Assembly: GCA_020832965.1 (NCBI GenBank)
Contig: JAJHRM010000137.1
Location: 1-6,753, forward strand
DNA from: Thermofilum sp.
GTDB taxonomy: Archaea; Thermoproteota; Thermoprotei; Thermofilales; Thermofilaceae
Direction: 5' to 3'
DNA length: 6,753 bases
Shown: one piece after another, positions 1 to 4,968 of the stretch
Layout: every line of letters begins with the position of its first letter
Numbering within the stretch: position 1 is the stretch's first letter
Translations under genes and position numbers: made by a program
Notes under the pieces: generated by a model
Told to the model about the DNA's origin: nothing
Databases searched by the model: none
Seen by the model: the letters and a program-made list of their open reading frames with translations, nothing else

Positions 1-160
1 ATTCATCCACGGCCTAGCAGGGGACCTCGCCGCTGAAAGCCTTGGAATGGATGGAGTTACAGCTGTGACAATCATGAATTTCCTCCCGAAGGCAGTGAAG
101 GAGCTAAGAGAAAACTTTGAAAAAATCTTCGAAGAAAAATCCTTACCAATCCTCGTATAG
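1..160 (+). CDS. nnr: NAD(P)H-hydrate dehydratase, C-terminal end (partial)
   Basis: Only the last 52 codons are present; the frame begins at base 2 and ends at TAG 158-160. The peptide contains HGLAGDLAAE followed by a short Gly/Asp turn and then NFLPKAVKEL, which fits the end of the ribokinase-like YjeF C-terminal domain. In that family (ADP/ATP-dependent NAD(P)HX dehydratase) the enzyme repairs hydrated NADH and NADPH in the cytoplasm; the GD pair lies in the conserved region near the nucleotide site. Whether the gene also carries the N-terminal epimerase domain, as many archaeal versions do, cannot be seen here. It is followed by a T-rich stretch and 70 bases before tatC, so it probably ends its own transcript. 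The family call is from memory of the motif, not from a search. Confidence 0.8.
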   Translation, partial: FIHGLAGDLAAESLGMDGVTAVTIMNFLPKAVKELRENFEKIFEEKSLPILV

Positions 161-164
161 CCCC

Positions 165-175
165 CATTATTTTTC
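165..175 (+). terminator. T-rich tract after nnr
   Basis: The run ATTATTTTTC starts a few bases after the nnr stop codon. Archaeal termination commonly uses short U-runs, so this is a plausible terminator. A second T-run at 198-203 could contribute but overlaps the proposed tatC promoter. Confidence 0.4.
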
Positions 176-189
176 CCAGCATGTTACAA

Positions 190-204
190 CATAAATATTT
201 TTTA
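190..204 (+). promoter_or_regulatory. Putative TATA box of first tatC
   Basis: CATAAATATTTTTTA lies 27 to 41 bases before the GTG start at 231. By the usual archaeal spacing (about 26 bases from the TATA centre to the transcription start) the transcript would begin near 222-225, giving a leader of only a few bases. A GAGGA purine run at 219-223 sits seven bases before the GTG and would serve as ribosome binding site only if transcription starts a little further upstream. Confidence 0.5.
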
Positions 205-230
205 TGTTAAATGGCGACGAGGATTAAATT

Positions 231-1052
231 GTGAGCGAAGAGCTCCCTGAGAAACCACTGCTTGACCATGTGACGGATCTTCTAGAAACTGTGAGGAGGA
301 TAGCTATTTACATTTTAACCCTTTTCATTCTAATAGTTTTCTTGCCAGCACCATGGCTTCTGCTGAAATCTTACCACCCCTTAATTTTCGCATTGATGAA
401 TGCAACAAACCACTACATGCTAGACTTTGAGCATAACATGTTTAGCAAACCCTTCGCTATCCTGTTTGGTGTAAATGGTTCTAGGGTTACTCTCATCAGT
501 CACGGCTGGTTCGATTCTCTCACTGCCGCATTTTTCTTGGCTATTCTCATCTCCATCGCTGTACTCAGCCCTGTCATTGCTTTGGAGGTTTACAGGTTTG
601 TTGAGCCTGGTCTTTATAGTCATGAGAAGAGGGTGGTTAGGAGGTACATGGCTTTCGCCCTAGCACTATTCATCAGCGGTGTAGTGTATGGCTACGCAGT
701 AGTAATGCCGATAGTGTTCGCCGTAGCAGTCTGGCTGGCGACTCTCGGCGGCGCAAGCCTATACTTCTCCATACAGGAATTCTACGAGAATATTCTTCTA
801 GGTTCACTATCGACAGGAGTATTCTTCATGTTCCCCCTAGCAATCCTGGTACTCAATAAAATGGGCATAGTGACATATGACATGCTGAATAAGAATTGGA
901 GATACGTAGTTTTCATTGGGTATGCAATCCTGGCACTTATAACCCCAGACCCTACACCCTTCAGCGACCTCGCACTGGGAATACCCTTCCTTATCCTATA
1001 CTTCCTCTCAATGTGGCTAGTGAAGAAGTCAGAGGAAAAGCAGAAGGGATAA
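231..1052 (+). CDS. tatC: Twin-arginine translocase subunit TatC, copy 1
   Basis: This 273-residue protein is a full-length TatC, the multi-spanning membrane subunit that recognises twin-arginine signal peptides and exports folded proteins. The N-terminal cytoplasmic segment PLLDHVTDLLETVRR (9-23) matches the LLEHLxELRxR signature of the family. It is followed by six predicted membrane helices (about 24-45, 96-120, 137-168, 186-208, 222-238, 245-264). The loop FVEPGLYSHEKR (123-134) carries the conserved glutamate (E132) that corresponds to E. coli Glu103, and ITPDP (237-241) matches the conserved TPPD region near the last helices. The start is GTG at 231, preceded by GAGGA at 219-223; no upstream in-frame start fits the family better. 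Codons are noticeably richer in A and T than in copy 2, except in the shared block 561-785. No tatA lies next to it, so its partner subunit must be elsewhere. Confidence 0.95.
   Translation: MSEELPEKPLLDHVTDLLETVRRIAIYILTLFILIVFLPAPWLLLKSYHPLIFALMNATNHYMLDFEHNMFSKPFAILFGVNGSRVTLISHGWFDSLTAAFFLAILISIAVLSPVIALEVYRFVEPGLYSHEKRVVRRYMAFALALFISGVVYGYAVVMPIVFAVAVWLATLGGASLYFSIQEFYENILLGSLSTGVFFMFPLAILVLNKMGIVTYDMLNKNWRYVVFIGYAILALITPDPTPFSDLALGIPFLILYFLSMWLVKKSEEKQKG
561..785 (+). repeat. 225-bp identical block shared by the tatC copies (copy A)
   Basis: Base by base, 561-785 equals 3020-3244. It covers codons 111-185 of both genes exactly: the end of helix 2, the conserved loop with E132, helix 3 and the following external loop. 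Identity stops at the codon 185/186 boundary on the right. On the left, after one mismatch (560/3019), it continues for another 14 bases. Silent differences are frequent outside the block. Confidence 0.95.
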
Positions 1053-1070
1053 ACGTAGTTTCTTCAGCGC

Positions 1071-1253
1071 GTGCGTCATCGTGTTACCCGCCTTTTCGCA
1101 GGGGTTGTGGGTTTTACTCTGCTGGGTGTGGCTATGAGCTTTCACGTGCATTGTGTGGTCGTGTGGGCAAGTGACAAGCCACCTGAGCTTCCTCCTTACC
1201 TCCACCTTGTGGAGCGCGCATTCCTTAGAGCGCGGGCTCAGGGTTTTGATTAG
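1071..1253 (+). CDS. Possible small membrane-anchored protein, doubtful
   Basis: A 60-codon frame opens with GTG at 1071. Its N-terminus looks like a signal anchor: a basic stretch RHRVTR, then a hydrophobic run LFAGVVGFTLLGVAMS (8-23), then a soluble tail ending VERAFLRARAQGFD. An ATG at 1134 is preceded by GGGTG at 1124-1128 and could give a 39-residue product without the hydrophobic part. The family is not recognised. Arginine codons are CGT, CGC and CGG rather than the AGG/AGA used by neighbouring genes, which argues against a native coding frame or suggests foreign origin. The TAG stop overlaps a GTG that opens the next small frame. The region also holds strong inverted repeats. It could be a decayed gene, two coupled tiny genes, or non-coding. 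Confidence 0.25.
   Translation: MRHRVTRLFAGVVGFTLLGVAMSFHVHCVVVWASDKPPELPPYLHLVERAFLRARAQGFD
1200..1239 (+). repeat. Two overlapping strong inverted repeats
   Basis: CTCCAC-CTT-GTGGAG (1200-1214) is a perfect six-base stem with a three-base loop. Overlapping it, GAGCGCGC (1212-1219) can pair with GCGC (1230-1233) and GCTC (1236-1239) around a ten-base loop, with a two-base bulge. The two stems share bases 1212-1214 and so exclude one another. They fall inside a weak coding frame, so they may indicate a structured RNA or the remains of one. Confidence 0.45.
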
Positions 1254-1345
1254 TGGGAGGCGAGGTTCTTGAAGGCTCCCTCGACGTGCCCGTGCTTGCG
1301 CCTACAAACGTAGCTGTAAGCTTTGTGCACGATAGCCTTAAAGTG
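1253..1345 (+). CDS. Small frame overlapping the previous one, doubtful
   Basis: A 30-codon frame begins with GTG at 1253, overlapping the TAG stop of the preceding frame by one base (TAGTG), and ends at TGA 1343-1345. The product begins MGGEVLEGSLDVPVLAPTN and ends VSFVHDSLKV. Its codons look more like those of the neighbouring genes than the preceding frame does. A -1 shift at the overlap would join the two into one protein of about 70-90 residues, so this may be the C-terminal half of a single gene broken by a frameshift. No family is recognised and there is no clear ribosome binding site. It ends 17 bases before the primase-like gene. Confidence 0.2.
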
Positions 1346-1362
1346 TGAGCAGCATTTAGTGG

Positions 1363-2544
1363 GTGATGCTTAGAGAACTCGACTACCTCAGCAGGCCTGA
1401 AGTGCTCAAGGAGATGTCAGACTTCCTAGCGGGGAGGTGGGTAGCTGTCCACTGTAGCAGAAAGATGAAGGATGGCAGACCGCTCCTTATCCGGTACTGG
1501 AACGCGAAGCCACTTAAAGCGTCGAATCCAGCAGAGCTACTAAGCCTAGTGAACAGGCTTAAGCACCTCCAGCCTCGAGCCTTCTACGGTACTGCCAATA
1601 TCTACCACAGGCTCGAGTCGAGGGAGGACGCCCTCAACTACGAGGAAAACGTCTCAAAGAGGACGGTAACCTGGGACATAGACTCCACGCCCGAGTACTG
1701 GAAGGCAACAATAGAGGTTGCCAGGATAATTGTAGACTTCCTGGAGAAGTGGGGGGTGGCTAGGAGCATCTGGCTCAAGTGGAGCGGGAGGGGCATGCAC
1801 GTACACATACACGAGAACGCTGTATCCTCAAGTATCCTCGAGAGGCACGGAGTCCTAGATACAACCTGGTCCCTTGCACAGTTTGTCCTGGAGAATGTGA
1901 AGGAGAAAGTTGCACAAGTGAACGTGAAGCATGGCTCAAAGATCAAGGTTGAAAACCTCATGGACCCCCAGAGAGTGTTCACAGCGCCGCTAAGCCTCCA
2001 CCGCACACTAGACGCTGTGTGCGTAGCCCTCAAGCCCGAAGACCTCGATTCTTTTTCTCTTGAATGGATAAGCCCCATAAACCCCGTCCATAACAAGAAC
2101 TGGCGCGTCTACCAGGCAGGCGAAGCCGACAACCTGGCAGAAGAGGCTGTAAGAAGAATTGGCGGCTACCTGAGGAAGTCGAAGCAGCAAGTGGCAGCGG
2201 GAGCAATTACTGCCCCGCTAGTGCTTGAAAACCCAGCCGAGCTACCAGTGGGCGTCAAGCTCCGGTTCAACGAGTTCCCTGGGAAGCTTAGGGGGAGGAA
2301 GCTTTCCCTCGACCCCATGAAGGCTGTAAGACTACTCGAAGACGTTTTAAGCTGTTACGTGCTGGGAAAAATTTCCCGGGAAGAGGCAGTTAGCTTCCTG
2401 GACGCTACTAGAAAGGTAACCCTAAGAGCGCAAGGCTACTCCCAAAAAGACGTAGAGGTGCTTGAAAAGCTGTACGAGCAGGCAATCTACTGGCTTGAAA
2501 ACTACACGAGAGAGGAGGTCGAGAAGCTGCTCAAAGAATCGTGA
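1363..2544 (+). CDS. Archaeal-eukaryotic primase (AEP) superfamily protein, PriS-like
   Basis: This 393-residue cytoplasmic protein shows the three hallmarks of the AEP nucleotidyltransferase fold. WDID at 104-107 supplies the metal-binding Asp pair (D105, D107). SGRGMHVHIHE at 141-151 is the nucleotide-binding glycine/histidine motif. RVFTAPLSLHRTLDAVCVAL (204-223) resembles the RLIRxPxSLHxxTGL third motif of the archaeal primase small subunit. The C-terminal 80 residues are predicted helical, with many charged residues. It differs from ordinary PriS: the glycine motif is shorter (SGRGMH rather than SGxRGxH), and no zinc-binding cysteine cluster is visible. It is therefore more likely a paralog or repair-type primase-polymerase than the replicative subunit. 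The GTG at 1363 and the ATG at 1366 are adjacent start options; the conserved part begins just after, so the choice matters little. It lies between two tatC genes with which it has no known functional link. Activity (priming, gap filling, or none) cannot be read from sequence. Confidence 0.75.
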   Translation: MMLRELDYLSRPEVLKEMSDFLAGRWVAVHCSRKMKDGRPLLIRYWNAKPLKASNPAELLSLVNRLKHLQPRAFYGTANIYHRLESREDALNYEENVSKRTVTWDIDSTPEYWKATIEVARIIVDFLEKWGVARSIWLKWSGRGMHVHIHENAVSSSILERHGVLDTTWSLAQFVLENVKEKVAQVNVKHGSKIKVENLMDPQRVFTAPLSLHRTLDAVCVALKPEDLDSFSLEWISPINPVHNKNWRVYQAGEADNLAEEAVRRIGGYLRKSKQQVAAGAITAPLVLENPAELPVGVKLRFNEFPGKLRGRKLSLDPMKAVRLLEDVLSCYVLGKISREEAVSFLDATRKVTLRAQGYSQKDVEVLEKLYEQAIYWLENYTREEVEKLLKES

Positions 2545-2550
2545 GAGCTA

Positions 2551-2619
2551 GGCGGGATGGCTAGCGGTCGGCAAAGCCGGGAATCCTCACCAATCAGGAG
2601 GTAGCCAACCTCCCCATCC
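2551..2619 (+). ncRNA. Candidate structured RNA element with alternative folds
   Basis: Just after the primase-like gene, several exact complementary segments lie within 69 bases. One fold pairs GGATGG (2555-2560) with CCATCC (2614-2619) and GGAGGT (2597-2602) with ACCTCC (2608-2613). The other pairs GGCTA (2559-2563) with TAGCC (2602-2606) and CCTC (2585-2588) with GAGG (2598-2601). The small hairpin CGGC-AAA-GCCG (2569-2579) fits both. The GC-rich segment contrasts with the AT-rich bases after it. It could be the 3' end of the upstream transcript, a regulatory leader or a small RNA. No known RNA family was recognised. Confidence 0.4.
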
Positions 2620-2631
2620 ATGAAAAGTAGA

Positions 2632-2649
2632 GGGAAATAAAATAAAAAC
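2632..2649 (+). promoter_or_regulatory. Putative TATA box of second tatC
   Basis: GGGAAATAAAATAAAAAC is a purine-rich, AT-rich stretch centred about 50 bases before the ATG at 2690. By archaeal spacing it would place the transcription start near 2667. The resulting leader would contain AGGTG (2678-2682), a reasonable ribosome binding site seven bases before the start, and would leave the inverted-repeat element at 2551-2619 outside the tatC2 transcript. Confidence 0.45.
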
Positions 2650-2689
2650 CTTAGCCTGCAATTATTAGCACATTTCAGGTGCGGGATTT

Positions 2690-3514
2690 ATGACTGAGGA
2701 GCTACCCGAGAAACCCCTGCTAGACCACGTTCAGGATCTTCTCGAAACAGTAAGGAGGATCCTCATATACGTGATTGCCCTCCTGATACTTCAACTACTC
2801 CTCCCCGTGCCCTGGCTCCTCCCGAGGTCATACTACCCCCTCCTCTTTTACTGCATGAACCTCACAAACCACTACATGCTCAACTTTGACGAAAACGTTT
2901 TCAGCAAGAACTTCGCCAGGCTCTTCGGAGTTAACGGCTCCAGGGTCGTCCTGATAAGTCACGGCTGGTTCGACTCTCTGACTGCCGCACTCCTGCTCGC
3001 CATCCTCATCTCCATCGCCGTACTCAGCCCTGTCATTGCTTTGGAGGTTTACAGGTTTGTTGAGCCTGGTCTTTATAGTCATGAGAAGAGGGTGGTTAGG
3101 AGGTACATGGCTTTCGCCCTAGCACTATTCATCAGCGGTGTAGTGTATGGCTACGCAGTAGTAATGCCGATAGTGTTCGCCGTAGCAGTCTGGCTGGCGA
3201 CTCTCGGCGGCGCAAGCCTATACTTCTCCATACAGGAATTCTACCAAAACATTCTCCTCGGCTCCCTAGCCACAGGCATCTTCTTCATGTTCCCGCTGGC
3301 CGTACTCGCGCTGAGCAAAGCTGGAATAGTAAGCTATGAATCGCTAAACAAGAACTGGAGGTACATAGTATTCGCAGTATTCGCTCTACTCGCCTTCATA
3401 ACGCCCGACCCTACACTAATCAGCGACATCGTCCTCGGACTACCCTTCATCCTACTCTACTTCTTCACGATGTGGCTAGTCAAGCGTTCAGAAAAAGGCA
3501 GTAAGCCGCCGTGA
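2690..3514 (+). CDS. tatC: Twin-arginine translocase subunit TatC, copy 2
   Basis: This is a 274-residue TatC with the same architecture as copy 1 and no internal gap when the two are aligned. The N-terminal PLLDHVQDLLETVRR, six membrane helices, the FVEPGLYSHEKR loop with conserved E132, and ITPDP near the last helices are all kept, so both copies look functional. Residues 1-110 are about 75% identical to copy 1 and residues 186-273 about 65-70%, but residues 111-185 are identical even in DNA. The differences cluster in helix 1, the first external loop and the last two helices, parts that could tune substrate or partner choice. Codons outside the shared block favour C and G at third positions more than those of copy 1. 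The start ATG follows AGGTG at 2678-2682. The gene ends three bases before the convergent acetyltransferase. In halophilic archaea two TatC proteins divide the substrates; a similar split here is only a guess. Confidence 0.95.
   Translation: MTEELPEKPLLDHVQDLLETVRRILIYVIALLILQLLLPVPWLLPRSYYPLLFYCMNLTNHYMLNFDENVFSKNFARLFGVNGSRVVLISHGWFDSLTAALLLAILISIAVLSPVIALEVYRFVEPGLYSHEKRVVRRYMAFALALFISGVVYGYAVVMPIVFAVAVWLATLGGASLYFSIQEFYQNILLGSLATGIFFMFPLAVLALSKAGIVSYESLNKNWRYIVFAVFALLAFITPDPTLISDIVLGLPFILLYFFTMWLVKRSEKGSKPP
3020..3244 (+). repeat. 225-bp identical block shared by the tatC copies (copy B)
   Basis: This is the second copy of the block at 561-785, at a constant offset of 2459 bases. Flanking gene sequence on both sides is clearly diverged, so the identity is far higher than the age of the duplication would predict. 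Confidence 0.95.
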
Positions 3515-3517
3515 AGC

Positions 3518-4345
3518 TCACTGTGACCCGTCGAGCCCCTTCTCCAGCAAGAACTCCGTCTTCTGAGTCTTAAAGCCTGTGTTAGCAAGCTCCTCGACTA
3601 TGACCTGCTTCGAGGAATCAACAGGAACTATCAGCTCCCTCGAGCCTAGCTGGAGCCCGACGTCTCTAAAACCCTTAAGCAGCGCTCTCAAAGCCTCCAG
3701 GGAGTTGTAGGAAGAGAGGGCAACATACTCCGCGAAGATCCCCCCGTCCTCCAAAGAGAACTCCGCAACACCCCTAACCCTCCCAGACTTGTAGACAGCG
3801 AGAGTATTCTCACCCACACGATACTTCCTGTAGATCATCCTATCAACAGGCTCCGTAAGCTCGCTCCACATAGTCGTAGGCTTGTACTTGTGCGGGTTGC
3901 TCCTAAGCGGTGTCTTCCTCCAGACAACCCTGTATCCCTCCGGAGCCGATTCAGGCAGAGAACTAATTTTAGCAGACATGAAAAGAATCAAGCCACGTAT
4001 ATTGTATCCCTTTTTCAGGTAAAAGTCTAACCCCCTTAAGTTGTTGTCCTTCACACTCAACAAAATACTTTCAACTCCCCTGTTCGCCATAATTTCCTCT
4101 AATGCTGAAAGGAGCCTTCCACCAATACCTAGGCTCCTATACTCTGGATGGACAGCCAGGCTGTCAACGTATACATTTTCCCGGTACTTATATGCAATAA
4201 TAAACCCCACAACCCTGCCGCCGTGCTCAGCTACAAGAACAAACCTACGCTTAGACCGCACAGACAAAAGCGCCTTGAACCAATCGTAGTCCTCCTCGTC
4301 AAGCCCCTCCAAGCTGAGCAAGTGTATCCTAAATATGTCTTCCAA
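3518..4345 (-). CDS. GNAT-family N-acetyltransferase with two GNAT-like domains
   Basis: The N-terminal domain is a typical acetyl-CoA-dependent GNAT acetyltransferase. Numbered from TTG at 4345, VYVDSLAVHPEYRSLGIGG (58-76) holds motif A with the R-x-x-G-x-G pyrophosphate-binding loop (R70, G73, G75), and VKDNN...FYLKKGY (98-114) fits motif B with the usual Asn and Tyr. From about residue 165 to the end, the pattern of strands and helices ending in ELANTGFKTQKTEFLLEK looks like a second, degenerate GNAT unit without a clear acetyl-CoA loop. The target is unknown; the first domain resembles RimI-like enzymes. TTG at 4345 is the only standard start in the frame, but the conserved beginning IIIRSATLHDLEDIF reads upstream of it to 4375, so the true start is probably ATA or ATT near 4375-4367, or the original start is lost. 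The gene converges on tatC2 with a 3-base gap. Confidence 0.85.
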   Translation of the reverse strand: MEDIFRIHLLSLEGLDEEDYDWFKALLSVRSKRRFVLVAEHGGRVVGFIIAYKYRENVYVDSLAVHPEYRSLGIGGRLLSALEEIMANRGVESILLSVKDNNLRGLDFYLKKGYNIRGLILFMSAKISSLPESAPEGYRVVWRKTPLRSNPHKYKPTTMWSELTEPVDRMIYRKYRVGENTLAVYKSGRVRGVAEFSLEDGGIFAEYVALSSYNSLEALRALLKGFRDVGLQLGSRELIVPVDSSKQVIVEELANTGFKTQKTEFLLEKGLDGSQ

Positions 4346-4468
4346 GTCGTGGAGGGTGGCCGAACGAATAATTATGGAAGAACCACTCTTCTCATCATTT
4401 TTGCTTAAAGAGTTTTGTAGTCAAGTCATTCTATCAAACCCACCGTTCCCATCAATCCTAGTGTGTAT

Positions 4469-4480
4469 CTTTATAAATCT
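4469..4480 (-). promoter_or_regulatory. TATA-like box, probably for the acetyltransferase
   Basis: The nearly symmetric core TTTATAAA could work in either direction. On the minus strand it is preceded by a purine-rich stretch (GAAAGA) resembling a BRE, which favours transcription towards the acetyltransferase. That would put the start near 4446 and leave a leader of about 70 bases. A weaker alternative, CTTTAAGC at 4404-4411 on the minus strand, would give an almost leaderless transcript starting close to the proposed ATA/ATT start. Confidence 0.4.
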
Positions 4481-4932
4481 TTCTATAGATACCAAGGAAT
4501 TTATTCACAGAGATAGGCGTTTCCTATGCTCTTGCATAATGATACCTAATTTCTCTAAGTGACTTTCTAGACTTTTTGTTCGAGAAAGCTAGGAGATTTT
4601 GCTCCCATGTAGCTGAGAAGATGCATTTTTGTGAAAATTATCTCAATATCTCCTATATTATTCGCTTAAATTTCTGCAATCTTATACACCTAAATGTAGA
4701 TTTTTCTATTTTTTAAGCTCTCTTTGACCTGTACTCCTCTCCTCTTAAAATATCCCGGGCTCCTAAGAACTGTGACAATGAGATATCAAAATACAAAGTG
4801 TTGCCGAAGAAATCCCTTTTAGCAATAGTGTAGTGTCATCAAGCTTACAGCTTCTCTCCTAGTCGGAAGTAATGACAAGCGGATTATAGCCACATTTTTT
4901 GAGGCATGCCGTCACTCATGTTTATGGTCTTT

Positions 4933-4951
4933 GATTCTAGACGCTAGATTC
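4933..4951 (-). terminator. Small palindrome after the pilin-like gene
   Basis: TCTAG-ACG-CTAGA (4936-4948) is a perfect five-base stem with a three-base loop, and two further pairs are possible beyond one mismatch. It starts about 18 bases beyond the stop codon of the minus-strand gene. No U-run follows directly, so a termination role is only suggested by position. Confidence 0.25.
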
Positions 4952-4968
4952 GCAACTGTAGCTGGGGG

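Larger units (their letters stand above)
4346..4968. other. Gene-poor AT-rich intergenic region
   Basis: About 600 bases separate the acetyltransferase start from the end of the pilin-like gene. No reading frame here has a recognisable product, a plausible ribosome binding site and codons like the neighbours. The base composition is much richer in A and T than the flanking genes. It contains one good TATA-like box (4469-4480), a loose inverted repeat CTTTCT/AGAAAG (4563-4568 with 4583-4588) and a small palindrome near the right end. A 31-codon frame at 4621-4716 was judged spurious. I see no tRNA, transposase remnant or repeat array. Confidence 0.6.

Noticed and set aside
1053..1362. SRP RNA or RNase P RNA in the structured spacer
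   Set aside because: I could not find the conserved core motifs of either RNA (for example the SRP helix 8 loop or the RNase P conserved region), so no known RNA name is given.
1638..2096. Long open minus-strand frame of 152 codons opposite the primase-like gene
   Set aside because: It is antisense to a gene with clear catalytic motifs, and its product has the serine/cysteine-rich look of an antisense shadow.
231..3514. Idea that the two tatC copies are ends of a composite transposon or a recent tandem duplication of a 2.5-kb unit
   Set aside because: The spacers before each copy show no similarity, there are no terminal inverted repeats or transposase, and the gene ends are well diverged; conversion explains the data better.
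4335..4562. 75-codon plus-strand frame running from the acetyltransferase N-terminus into the spacer
   Set aside because: It is antisense to the conserved GNAT start region and has no plausible start signal or family.
4621..4716. 31-codon plus-strand frame starting MHFCENYLNIS in the AT-rich spacer
   Set aside because: No ribosome binding site, composition simply reflects AT-rich DNA, no recognisable motif.
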